Below, piece by piece: positions 45,497 to 53,627 of a stretch of DNA of 64,000 bases. Numbering within the stretch: the first letter of the stretch is position 1; every line of letters begins with the position of its first letter. The stretch is from NCBI GenBank assembly GCA_017849615.1, contig JAFIGS010000004.1, positions 124,001 through 188,000 of the forward strand, written 5' to 3'. The position numbers were made by a program, and so were the translations under genes. Under the pieces are notes generated by a model. That model had not been told where the DNA came from. It worked only from the letters and a program-made list of their open reading frames with translations, and made no database searches. This stretch comes from Pseudolabrys sp. Lineage in GTDB: Bacteria; Pseudomonadota; Alphaproteobacteria; Rhizobiales; Xanthobacteraceae.

Positions 45497-45952
45497 TTAC
45501 CAGTGCCCGGTGTTCTTCATCGAGGCCCAGGGCTCTTGGGGCGGCAATGCGTCGCCCTTCTGCAGCAGTTCGATCGAGTGCTTGTCGGGCGAGCGCACGA
45601 AAGCCATGACGCCGTCGCGCGGCGGCCGGTTGATGGTGACGCCGGCCTTCATCAGCCGCGCGCAGGTCTCGTAGATATTGTCGACCTCATAGGCGAGGTG
45701 GCCGAAATAGCGCGCCTCGCCATAGTCCTCCGTGTCCCAGTTGAAGGTGAGCTCAACCTCGGGGCCGGGGCGGCCCTTCTTCTTGGCGGTGTCGAGCGCA
45801 TCGGCATCGTCCGGGCCGGCGAGGAACACGAGGGTGTAGCGGTTCTTCTCGTCGACGCGGCGGCGCGTCTCCCTCAGGCCGAGCTTGTTGACGTAAAAAT
45901 CGAGTGCGTCGTCGAGATTGCGGACGCGCAGCATGGTGTGCAGAAATCGCAT
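45497..45952 (-). CDS. gloA: Lactoylglutathione lyase (glyoxalase I)
   Basis: 151 residues. Vicinal-oxygen-chelate fold with [21 protein letters not shown] at the N-terminus (key His5, Arg9), the VELTFNWD Glu ligand, GHLAYEVD His ligand and SIELLQ Glu ligand, as in Ni/Zn GloA. It isomerises the methylglyoxal-glutathione hemithioacetal. ATG 45952 has AGAGG upstream; longer in-frame starts are not supported. It is divergent from the sirtuin gene. The E. coli enzyme is 135 aa. Confidence 0.94.
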   Translation of the reverse strand: MRFLHTMLRVRNLDDALDFYVNKLGLRETRRRVDEKNRYTLVFLAGPDDADALDTAKKKGRPGPEVELTFNWDTEDYGEARYFGHLAYEVDNIYETCARLMKAGVTINRPPRDGVMAFVRSPDKHSIELLQKGDALPPQEPWASMKNTGHW

Positions 45953-46023
45953 GGGACAAAACCTCTCGGGGCCGCGTTGCGTTGAAGCCGTTCGGGAAAT
46001 AGAACCTGGGTGCCGCCCGCGCA

Positions 46024-46785
46024 ATGATAGCCACCGACCTCGATACCGCAATCGCCGCCTTGCGCGACCTCATCGAGGACGCGGAGCGGATCGTGCCGTT
46101 CACCGGGGCGGGCATTTCCACCGAGTCCGGCATTCCGGATTTCCGCTCGCCCGGCGGCATCTGGACCCAAAATCGTCCCATCCCGTTCGATGAATATGTC
46201 GCCGATGTCGAGGCGCGCCGCGAAGCCTGGCGCCGGCGCTTCAATATCGACGCGACCTTCGACGCGGCGCGGCCCACCCGCGGCCATCTGGCGCTGGCCA
46301 GTCTCTACAAGGTGGGCAAGGCGGCGGCCGTGGTTACGCAGAACATCGACAATCTGCATCAGGTCTCCGGTGTTGCACCGCAAGACGTGATCGAGCTGCA
46401 CGGCAACACCACCTACGCCACCTGCCTCGACTGCGCGCGGCGCTATGAACTGGGTCCGATCCGCGAAAGCTTCGAGGCCAGCGGCGAGGAACCGCCGGAT
46501 TGCGATTGCGGCGGCATTATCAAGACCGCGACCATCTCCTTCGGCCAGGCCATGCCGGAGGAACCGATGCGGCGCGCGCAGGAACTGGCGGCGGCGTGCG
46601 ATCTGTTCCTCTCGGTCGGCTCGTCGCTGGTGGTGTGGCCGGCGGCCGGCATCCCGTTGATGGCCAAGCGCAATGGCGCAAAGCTCGTCATCATCAATCG
46701 CGAGCCGACCGAGCTCGACGAGTTCGCCGATCTTGTTGTGCGCAACGACATCGGCGACGTGCTCGCACCTTTCATCCGCCACTGA
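46024..46785 (+). CDS. cobB: Sir2-family NAD-dependent protein deacylase
   Basis: 253 residues. NAD-binding [18 protein letters not shown], the TQNIDNLH loop with catalytic His in ELHGNT, a zinc site of four cysteines (CLDC and CDCG) and the [10 protein letters not shown] block. It removes acetyl or acyl groups from lysines of metabolic enzymes. Deacetylase against desuccinylase preference is not fixed by what I can see. Divergent from gloA with a 71-base gap. Confidence 0.95.
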   Translation: MIATDLDTAIAALRDLIEDAERIVPFTGAGISTESGIPDFRSPGGIWTQNRPIPFDEYVADVEARREAWRRRFNIDATFDAARPTRGHLALASLYKVGKAAAVVTQNIDNLHQVSGVAPQDVIELHGNTTYATCLDCARRYELGPIRESFEASGEEPPDCDCGGIIKTATISFGQAMPEEPMRRAQELAAACDLFLSVGSSLVVWPAAGIPLMAKRNGAKLVIINREPTELDEFADLVVRNDIGDVLAPFIRH

Positions 46786-47029
46786 CGTCCCGCACAAACA
46801 ACGGTCGCCGGTGATTCGTTTTATCGCTGCGGCGCCGGAGAAGCTGTGTGCAAGAGCATTTTGCTCTTTCCGGCTTTGGGCCGGGTGTTATCGTGAATCC
46901 ACAGATTCGCCGGAGCGATTCCACACAAACGCCACTTCTCGGCGTCCGGAAGCGTCAAACGGGGCAAACGCCGATACGGTGAATTTACACCGCGCCGGCT
47001 CAGAGACGTCGAACGGGATTGATCGAACA

Positions 47030-47602
47030 ATGCCAGATACAAATCTCCGACCCGGCTTGGTCCGAGACCTGGGCGACGAGCGGGCAACGGATCTCATCGA
47101 AGTCGCAGGCGTGATCAAGTGGTTCGATGTGTCGAAGGGTTTCGGCTTCATCGTTCCGGATAACGGAATGCCGGACGTTCTGCTGCACGTCACCTGCCTG
47201 CGCCGCGACGGTTTCCAGACCGCCTATGAGGGTGCCCGCATCGTGGTGGAAGTCCAGCCGCGGCCCAAGGGCCTGCAGGCTTTCCGCGTTGTCTCGATGG
47301 ATGAATCCACGGCGATCCATCCGGCCGAGATCGCGCCCCGGACCCATGTCTCGGTCACGCCGACCAGCGGGCTCGAGCGCGCGCAGGTCAAGTGGTTCAA
47401 CCGGCTGCGCGGCTTCGGCTTCCTGACGCGCGGCGAGGGCACGCCGGACATCTTCGTCCATATGGAAACCCTGCGCCGCTTCGGCTTCGCTGAACTGCGT
47501 CCCGGCCAGACGGTGTTGGTCCGCTTCGGGCCCGGGCCCAAGGGCATGATGGCGGCCGAGGTCCGGCCGGACGGCGGACCGCTGGCGCTGTCGTCGCACT
47601 GA
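47030..47602 (+). CDS. Protein with two cold-shock domains
   Basis: 190 residues with two CSDs joined by a linker. The first (about 25-90) has IKWFDVSKGFGFIVPD and DVLLHVTCL; the second (about 120-185) has VKWFNRLRGFGFLTRG and DIFVHMETLRR. RNP1 (KGFGFI) and RNP2 (VLLHV, IFVHM) are present in both, so it should bind single-stranded nucleic acid. Double-CSD proteins are common in alphaproteobacteria. The ATG at 47030 follows a 240-base gap containing hairpins, a possible long 5' leader. Confidence 0.92.
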   Translation: MPDTNLRPGLVRDLGDERATDLIEVAGVIKWFDVSKGFGFIVPDNGMPDVLLHVTCLRRDGFQTAYEGARIVVEVQPRPKGLQAFRVVSMDESTAIHPAEIAPRTHVSVTPTSGLERAQVKWFNRLRGFGFLTRGEGTPDIFVHMETLRRFGFAELRPGQTVLVRFGPGPKGMMAAEVRPDGGPLALSSH

Positions 47603-47626
47603 GCCGCCGGTTGGCGATCGAGATTT

Positions 47627-47657
47627 AAGGCCCGGACTTCGGTTCGGGCCTTTGCTT
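47627..47657 (+). terminator. Rho-independent terminator of the cold-shock gene
   Basis: Stem aaggcccg / cgggcctt with a 10-base loop is followed by tgctttt. It starts 24 bases after the stop codon. Confidence 0.75.
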
Positions 47658-47744
47658 TTGGGGCGAGGCGGAGAGGGTGGGCCAACTGTCTTGCCGCTGC
47701 CGCGATTGCTTGCGACAGTTCGCACGATTTGCGAGGACTTCTTC

Positions 47745-48194
47745 ATGCACCGCTTTCATCTGATCGCCGCGATCCTCCTTGGATTGTGGTGGGCTGTCCT
47801 GCCGGCGCGCGCCGCCGGCGACGATGTGGTGAGCATCGCCAGCAAGAGCGGCGTTCACTCCTTCACCGTCGAACTGGCGCGGACCGAGGCCGAGCGCGCC
47901 AAGGGCCTGATGTACCGCAAGTCGCTGGCGCCGGATCACGGCATGCTGTTCGACTTCCAGAAGGACCAGGAAGTCGCGTTCTGGATGGACAATACTTACG
48001 TCTCGCTCGACATGATCTTCATCCGCGGCGACGGCACCATCTGGCGCATCGAGGAGAACACCACGCCGCTGTCGACGCGCAACGTTCCCTCGCGCGGCCC
48101 GGTGCGAGGCGTGCTGGAGGTGGTCGCCGGCACGTCGCGCAAGCTCGGCATCGCGCCGGGCGACAAGGTCACGCATCCGATTTTCGTGCCCTGA
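47745..48194 (+). CDS. DUF192 family exported protein
   Basis: 149 residues. A signal peptide (LIAAILLGLWWAVLPARA) precedes a DUF192 domain: FTVELARTEAERAKGLMYR, HGMLFDF, FWMDNTYVSLDMIFI and the C-terminal VLEVVAGTSRKLGI. Function is unknown despite wide distribution. GAGGA lies before ATG 47745. It is convergent with the carbonic anhydrase gene. Confidence 0.93.
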   Translation: MHRFHLIAAILLGLWWAVLPARAAGDDVVSIASKSGVHSFTVELARTEAERAKGLMYRKSLAPDHGMLFDFQKDQEVAFWMDNTYVSLDMIFIRGDGTIWRIEENTTPLSTRNVPSRGPVRGVLEVVAGTSRKLGIAPGDKVTHPIFVP

Positions 48195-48254
48195 GCGCGT
48201 TGTTATGGTTGACCGTCTCCATGAGGAGCGGGCTGGCGCAAGCTTTCCAGTCGG

Positions 48255-48953
48255 TCATCTCGTTGTGAATGCCGCCATGGCGTGCTGACGCATGCCGCTG
48301 ACCGGTTCGACCGGCTGGCGGGCGCGGTCGTCAATGCTGGGAAGCGCGTCGCGCTCCTTGATGGAGGCCAGATGCGGGCCGAGATCGCGCAGGAGACCAT
48401 CGGTCACGCCGTAGAGCCAGCCGTGAAGATGCAGCGGCCGGCCGCGCAGCCAGGCCTTCTCCACGGTTGGGATTGCCGCGATGCGGCGCACCTGCATTTC
48501 AACATTCAGTTCGCACATGCGGTCGATCCGCGCCGCCGGATCGGGAATGGCGTCGAACAGCTTTCGGTGCTTGCGGTACAACATGGTGATCGGCTGCAGC
48601 CAGTGATCGACCAAAGCGGTGCGCTCATCGCCCAAAGCGCGCTGAATGCCGCCACAGCCGTAATGGCCGCAAACAATGACATGCTCGATGCTGAGAACAT
48701 CAATGGCGTATTCGACCACGGCCAGCAGGTTCATGTCGCTGGTGTGGACCATGTTGGCGATGTTGCGCTGGACGAAGACCTCGCCGGGATCGAGGCCGAG
48801 CACGTCGTTCGCCGTGACGCGGCTGTCCGAGCAGCCGATCCACAACAGCTTCGGGCTCTGGATGCCGGCCATGCGCACGAAGTAGCCGGGGTCGTCGCGG
48901 GTCTTGGCCTGCGCCCAGGCGACGTTTCGATCGAACAGATGGTCGAGGCACAT
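48255..48953 (-). CDS. Beta-class carbonic anhydrase
   Basis: 232 residues. Zinc ligands Cys41 (in CSDSR, with the Asp43-Arg45 dyad), His97 and Cys100 (in CGHYGCGG) are all present. It interconverts CO2 and bicarbonate in the cytoplasm. It follows the DUF2478 gene by 15 bases on the same strand and so may be the last gene of the nar operon, which would be an unusual partner. Length is near E. coli Can (220 aa). Confidence 0.95.
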   Translation of the reverse strand: MCLDHLFDRNVAWAQAKTRDDPGYFVRMAGIQSPKLLWIGCSDSRVTANDVLGLDPGEVFVQRNIANMVHTSDMNLLAVVEYAIDVLSIEHVIVCGHYGCGGIQRALGDERTALVDHWLQPITMLYRKHRKLFDAIPDPAARIDRMCELNVEMQVRRIAAIPTVEKAWLRGRPLHLHGWLYGVTDGLLRDLGPHLASIKERDALPSIDDRARQPVEPVSGMRQHAMAAFTTR

Positions 48954-48968
48954 GGGCGCCGTCCGGCC

Positions 48969-49529
48969 TCAGGTCCTCATGTCGTTGCCCGCCGATAGCG
49001 CATCGCCGGCGGCCGTTACGACGAAGCCTTTTGCCGTCAGCCAGCGCAGGATGTCCGGCGCGGAGACGTCGCATTCGTCGGCAAGACCGCCGGCGAAAAT
49101 GCGCCACTGGTCGAGATTGCGATAGGGAACGCCGACGATGAGCGGCACGTCGAGCGCGACGGCGTGGCCGAGCGCATCGCGCAGGCCGCCGCCTTCGGCT
49201 TCGACCTTGCCGAACTTGTTGAGCACGACCAGGTCGGGATGCTTCTTCAGCGCCGCGCCGAACAGGCCGGCGGCCTCGGCAAGCCGGGCGTGGTCGAGGC
49301 GGCAGCCTTTGGCGGCGGGACCACGATCCTCCGAAAGCTGGTAGACGGCGCGCGAGTAAAGCTCCTCGATCGCCATGTCGCATTTGGCGCGGTCGCGCAC
49401 GAAGGTGTTGAGCTGCACCAGCCCGGCGACGACGACGCCGTCGTCGCGCAGCCGGTAGGCGATGTCCGCGAGCAATTGGTCGGCGGCAAGGCCGTCGGAA
49501 TAGACCACCGCGAGGATACTGGATGTCAT
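48969..49529 (-). CDS. DUF2478 family protein
   Basis: 186 residues from ATG 49529. DUF2478 proteins are often found beside molybdate transport or molybdoenzyme genes. Here the neighbours are narGHJI. The N-terminus (ILAVVYSDGLAADQLLADIAY) resembles the start of a P-loop-like fold without a canonical Walker A. LVVLNKFGKVEAEGGGLRDAL is the most conserved-looking block. The start sits one base after the preceding stop (TAAaATG). Role in cofactor supply or quality control of NarG is inference. Confidence 0.8.
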   Translation of the reverse strand: MTSSILAVVYSDGLAADQLLADIAYRLRDDGVVVAGLVQLNTFVRDRAKCDMAIEELYSRAVYQLSEDRGPAAKGCRLDHARLAEAAGLFGAALKKHPDLVVLNKFGKVEAEGGGLRDALGHAVALDVPLIVGVPYRNLDQWRIFAGGLADECDVSAPDILRWLTAKGFVVTAAGDALSAGNDMRT

Positions 49530-49530
49530 T

Positions 49531-49827
49531 TTACCGGCCATGGATGTCACACGCGGGCTGAACGACGCTGGCAAAGGCGCGCTTGATGAAGATCGCCGCC
49601 GGATCGGCGGATTTGCCGATCTGGCCGAGCAGCGTGACCCATTCTTCTTCCGCCGCCCTTGCGGCATAGGAGCGCACGGCGTCCTGGCAGAAGGTCGCAA
49701 GGTCGAGGCCTTCGCCGTCGGCGCGCTCGGTCATGGCCTGCAGCAAGGCGAGGTCGCCGAGACCGACGATGAGCTCGGTCGCGGCCGTATCATCGGTGAG
49801 GCGTCGCATCATGTCGCCCAGCAGCAT
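49531..49827 (-). CDS. Small unknown protein in the nar operon
   Basis: 98 residues, cytoplasmic, helical and acidic (TELIVGLGDLALLQAMTERAD; LATFCQDAVRSYAARAAEEEW). A single Cys at TFCQD and one near the end (PACDIHG). No domain recognised. It sits 12 bases after ppiC and is coupled to the DUF2478 gene, so it belongs to the nitrate-respiration operon. Confidence 0.7.
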   Translation of the reverse strand: MLLGDMMRRLTDDTAATELIVGLGDLALLQAMTERADGEGLDLATFCQDAVRSYAARAAEEEWVTLLGQIGKSADPAAIFIKRAFASVVQPACDIHGR

Positions 49828-49839
49828 GTCAGATTCTCC

Positions 49840-50679
49840 TCAGTTCACGCGATGCTCGGCGGCCCCGGCCAGCGCGATGCCGTCGATCTCGGCGGCCGAG
49901 ATCAGCCGCGCCACATATTGCGCCTGGGCGCGGTGCTGAACGCTGTCGCGCAGATAGTCGGCGATGCGTTCGGCCACGGCCTCGTAGGGCAAAGTCCGGC
50001 CCTCGATCTTGCGGTCGAGCCGGATGATGTGAAGGCCGTATCGGGTTTCAACCGGCGTCAGGCAAAGCTCGCCCACCGTCATCGTCTCCAGCGCGTCGGC
50101 GAACTCCGGCGTCACCTGATCAAGCGTTAGCTGGCCGAGGTTGCCGCCCTGTGTCGCGGAGGTGCAGCGCGAATAGGCCTGCGCCAGCGCGGCGAAGGTG
50201 TCGGGCTTCTCCTGAAGCGTGGCCAATACGGCCTCGGCATCGGCGCGCGCTTTGGCAGCGGCGTCCTTGTCGTCCTTCGGCGCGGCGAACAGGATATGCG
50301 CGGCTTCATAGATATCCGGCGAGCGGAAGCGGGCTCTGTTGTTGTCGTAGTAGCGGCGGCAGGTCGCGTCGTCCGGCTCCGGAACCGTGACCTCGCTTTC
50401 GACGACAGCCCGCATCAGCGCCTCGTCGTCCGTTTCGCGGCGGCCGTCCTCGGTGACCGGCTCGGCGGTGAGGCCGAGCGCCCGGGCGCGCTGCATCAGC
50501 AATTCGCGGACGACCAGGGCGCGCGCTGCGTGCTGCCAGGCGACGAATGGCTTGTCGGCCGGGTGGTTCTGCATTTCGCGCACGATCTCGTCGCGCGGAA
50601 TGGTGACGCCGTTGACGCTGACCTTGACCGCCTTGTCCGCCGTGCTTGCCGGAAAACGCACGTCGATGGAGACGCCCAT
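49840..50679 (-). CDS. Parvulin-type peptidyl-prolyl isomerase of the nar operon
   Basis: 279 residues. An N-terminal helical SurA_N-like part leads to a PpiC parvulin domain (about 125-235): YEAAHILFA, QGGNLGQLTLDQVTPEFADAL and ETRYGLHIIRLD. No signal peptide is visible, suggesting cytoplasmic action like NifM. I chose ATG 50679, with GGAG eight bases upstream; GTG 50688 would overlap narI as GTGA. ppiC genes follow narI in many denitrifying proteobacteria and help NarG maturation by inference. Confidence 0.88.
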   Translation of the reverse strand: MGVSIDVRFPASTADKAVKVSVNGVTIPRDEIVREMQNHPADKPFVAWQHAARALVVRELLMQRARALGLTAEPVTEDGRRETDDEALMRAVVESEVTVPEPDDATCRRYYDNNRARFRSPDIYEAAHILFAAPKDDKDAAAKARADAEAVLATLQEKPDTFAALAQAYSRCTSATQGGNLGQLTLDQVTPEFADALETMTVGELCLTPVETRYGLHIIRLDRKIEGRTLPYEAVAERIADYLRDSVQHRAQAQYVARLISAAEIDGIALAGAAEHRVN

Positions 50680-50684
50680 GGCGG

Positions 50685-51389
50685 TCACTCCGCCGGGATC
50701 ATCGGGCGCCGCGTGCGCACGACCTGATAGCCGCGACGGCCGAGATACCAGACCGGCGCGCTCCAGATGTGGACCAGGCGGGTGAAGGGGAACACCAGAA
50801 AGATGGTCATACCGAGGAACAGGTGCGCCTTGAAGATCGGATGCACGTCGGCAACCACTGACGACACGCCCGGCTGCAAAGTGAGGATACCCTGCGCCCA
50901 GGTCATGAACTTCACCATCTCATGGCCGTCGAGATGGCCGAGCGAGACGAAGATGGTGCTCAGGCCCAGGATGAGCTGCGCATAGAGAATGAGCAGGATG
51001 GCGATATCGCCGAACGACGAGGTCGTGCGGATGCGCGCGTCGAACAGGCGGCGATGGATCAGCAGCGTCATGCCGATAAAGCAAGCAACCCCGGCGACGC
51101 CGCCGATGACGATGGCCATCCACTGCTTGAAGGTATGCGAGATGCCGAGCGTGTCGAATATCCAGATCGGCGTCAGCAGGCCGACGAAGTGGCCGGCGAA
51201 GATCGCCAGAATGCCGACATGGAACAGATTGGAGCCCCAGGTCAGCTGTCGGCGGCGCAGCAACTGGCTGGAGCCCGAGCGCCACGTATACTGCTCGCGG
51301 TCGAAGCGCACCAGCGAGCCAAACAGGAACACCGTGAGGCAGAGGTAGGGGTACCAACCGAAGACGATGTGATTGATCATGTCGCGCAT
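50685..51389 (-). CDS. narI: Respiratory nitrate reductase gamma subunit NarI
   Basis: 234 residues, five membrane helices. It is the di-haem b quinol oxidase that anchors NarGH. Histidines in LFHVGILAIFAGHFVG and DVHPIFKAHLFLG are the expected haem ligands. AAGGAA precedes ATG 51389. 10 bases after narJ. Confidence 0.96.
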   Translation of the reverse strand: MRDMINHIVFGWYPYLCLTVFLFGSLVRFDREQYTWRSGSSQLLRRRQLTWGSNLFHVGILAIFAGHFVGLLTPIWIFDTLGISHTFKQWMAIVIGGVAGVACFIGMTLLIHRRLFDARIRTTSSFGDIAILLILYAQLILGLSTIFVSLGHLDGHEMVKFMTWAQGILTLQPGVSSVVADVHPIFKAHLFLGMTIFLVFPFTRLVHIWSAPVWYLGRRGYQVVRTRRPMIPAE

Positions 51390-51399
51390 GGTCGTTTCC

Positions 51400-52110
51400 T
51401 TACGGACGCGAGCGTTGGGGCATGTCGGGCGCGGGTCGCATGGCGCCGCGCACGCGGGCGATGAGATTGTCCTTGCAACCGTCGCCCGAGCCAGGACCGA
51501 AGTTCACCGGCTCGTCCTCCCAGGCAGCATCGAGCGCCGCTAGGTCGTCGGCGTCGGGATCGGGCAGGCTCAGCAGCGCGGACACTTCCTCTGCCGTCGG
51601 CTTGGCGGCGGCGATGGCCACCAGCGCGCGGAACACCGCTTCATAGGGCGAGCGACGCTTGCGCAGGCGTTCGGCCATGGCGGCGAAGATATGCGCCGGC
51701 TGGCCGAGGCTTTCGGCGGCCTCGACGGCCGGCCGCGTCGCCACATATTCGAGGAACAGCGGCAGGAAATCCGGCAGCTCCGAGACATCCATATAGAGCC
51801 CCGCCGACTCGTACTGCGACTTGAGGTCGATCATGGCCTGGCCGCGGTCGCGGCTTTCGCCATGAACATGCTCGAACAGATGCAGCGACAGTGACCGTGT
51901 GCGGTCGAACAGAAGCACGTAGCGTTCCTGCAGGTCGTAGAGGTCGCCGGTCGCCATCTCGTTGAGCAGGCGATGCAGATGGTCGCGCACCGAGGCCGGG
52001 AGGCGCCGGTCCTTGTCCAGCGCTTCGCTGATTTCGCCCGCCGCCTGCGCGAGTTCGGGAGTGGGATAGGTGAGCAGCGCCGACAGCGCCTTGAGAGTCG
52101 AGCTCATCAA
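51400..52110 (-). CDS. narJ: Nitrate reductase assembly chaperone NarJ
   Basis: 236 residues of the TorD/NarJ all-helical chaperone family. The block LHLFEHVHGESRDRGQAMIDL is the NarJ signature and LPDFLPLFLEYVA follows. It guides Mo-cofactor insertion into NarG and membrane docking. Start overlaps the narH stop (ATGA). The C-terminus (GCKDN, RPAPDMPQ) matches family ends. Confidence 0.95.
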   Translation of the reverse strand: MMSSTLKALSALLTYPTPELAQAAGEISEALDKDRRLPASVRDHLHRLLNEMATGDLYDLQERYVLLFDRTRSLSLHLFEHVHGESRDRGQAMIDLKSQYESAGLYMDVSELPDFLPLFLEYVATRPAVEAAESLGQPAHIFAAMAERLRKRRSPYEAVFRALVAIAAAKPTAEEVSALLSLPDPDADDLAALDAAWEDEPVNFGPGSGDGCKDNLIARVRGAMRPAPDMPQRSRP

Positions 52111-53627
52111 ACCATCTCCATCGGGTTCTTGGCGCGCTTTGGCGTGCCGAACAGGTTGGTCGGGGTTTCGCCGCCGGAGCAGCCGTTACCGAACGAGAAG
52201 CCGCAGGAGCCGCGCAGATCGTAGGCGTCTTCGTTGATCTCGCGATGCGCTGTCGGGATGACGAAGCGGTCCTCGTAATTGGCGATCGCCATGATGTGGT
52301 ACATATCGTCGATCTGCTGGCCGGTGAGGCCGACACGCCTGGCGATGTTCTCGTCGATGACGCCGTCGATGGTCTTCGCTCGCATATAGGCGCGCATCGC
52401 GAGCATGCGTTCGAGGCCGAGCGCCACCGGCTCTTCCTTGCCGGCGGTCAGCAGGTTGGCGAGATACTGCAGCGGGATGCGCAAAGAGCGCACGTCCGGC
52501 ATTTCGCCGTCGTGACCGATCTGGCCGGCTTGCGCGGCGGACTGGATCGGCGACAGCGGCGGCACGTACCAGACCATCGGCAGCGTGCGATACTCCGGAT
52601 GCAGCGGGAAGGCGACTTTCCACTCCATCGCCATCTTGTAGACCGGCGAGCGGCGGGCGCCTTCCAGCCAGTTCTCGGCGATGCCGTCGCGGCGGGCCTG
52701 TTCGATCACCGCCGGATCGTGCGGATCGAGGAACACGCGCAACTGCGCGTCGTACAGGTCCTGTTCGTTGGGGACGCTGGCGGCTTCCTCGATGCGGTCG
52801 GCGTCATAGAGCACGACGCCGAGATAGCGGATGCGGCCGACGCAGGTCTCAGAGCACACCGTCGGCTGGCCGGCCTCGATGCGCGGATAGCAGAAGATGC
52901 ACTTTTCGGATTTGCCGCTCGACCAGTTGTAATAGATCTTCTTGTAGGGGCAGCCGGACACGCACATGCGCCAGCCGCGGCACTTGTCCTGGTCGATGAG
53001 AACGATGCCGTCCTCTTCGCGCTTGTAGATGGCGCCGGACGGGCAGGCGGCCGCGCAGGTCGGGTTGAGGCAGTGCTCGCACAGCCGCGGCAGATACATC
53101 ATGAAGGTGTTTTCGAACTGGCCGTAGATGTCCTTCTGTACGCCCTCGAAGTTGACGTCTTTCGAGCGCTTGGCGAATTCGGTGCCGAGGATTTCCTCCC
53201 AGTTCGGGCCCCACTCGATCTTCTCCATGCGCTCGCCGGTGATCAGCGAACGCGGCCGCGCCGTCGGCGAGGCCTTGAGCTCCGGTGCGTTCTGCAGGTG
53301 CTCGTAGTCGAAGGTGAAGGGCTCGTAGTAGTCGTCGATCTCGGGCAGATCGGGGTTGGCGAAGATGTTGGCCAGCACCCGCCACTTGCCGCCGATGCGC
53401 GGCTCGATCTTGCCGTTCTTCTTGCGCCGCCAGCCGCCGTTCCAGCGCTTCTGGTTTTCCCATTCCTTGGGATAGCCGACGCCCGGCTTGGTCTCGACGT
53501 TGTTGAACCAGGCATATTCCATGCCTTCGCGATTGGTCCAGACGTTCTTGCACGTCACGGAGCAGGTGTGACACCCGATACATTTGTCGAGGTTGAGCAC
53601 CATCGCGATTTGCGCGCGGATCTTCAT
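52107..53627 (-). CDS. narH: Respiratory nitrate reductase beta subunit NarH
   Basis: 506 residues carrying one 3Fe-4S and three 4Fe-4S clusters. Cys groups: CIGCHTCSVTC (from Cys16), CEHCLNPTCAAACP, CRGWRMCVSGCP (the Trp marks the 3Fe-4S site) and CIFCYPRIEAGQPTVCSETC. ATG 53627 overlaps the narG stop (ATGA). Length and cluster spacing are normal. It relays electrons from NarI to NarG. Confidence 0.98.
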   Translation of the reverse strand: MKIRAQIAMVLNLDKCIGCHTCSVTCKNVWTNREGMEYAWFNNVETKPGVGYPKEWENQKRWNGGWRRKKNGKIEPRIGGKWRVLANIFANPDLPEIDDYYEPFTFDYEHLQNAPELKASPTARPRSLITGERMEKIEWGPNWEEILGTEFAKRSKDVNFEGVQKDIYGQFENTFMMYLPRLCEHCLNPTCAAACPSGAIYKREEDGIVLIDQDKCRGWRMCVSGCPYKKIYYNWSSGKSEKCIFCYPRIEAGQPTVCSETCVGRIRYLGVVLYDADRIEEAASVPNEQDLYDAQLRVFLDPHDPAVIEQARRDGIAENWLEGARRSPVYKMAMEWKVAFPLHPEYRTLPMVWYVPPLSPIQSAAQAGQIGHDGEMPDVRSLRIPLQYLANLLTAGKEEPVALGLERMLAMRAYMRAKTIDGVIDENIARRVGLTGQQIDDMYHIMAIANYEDRFVIPTAHREINEDAYDLRGSCGFSFGNGCSGGETPTNLFGTPKRAKNPMEMV

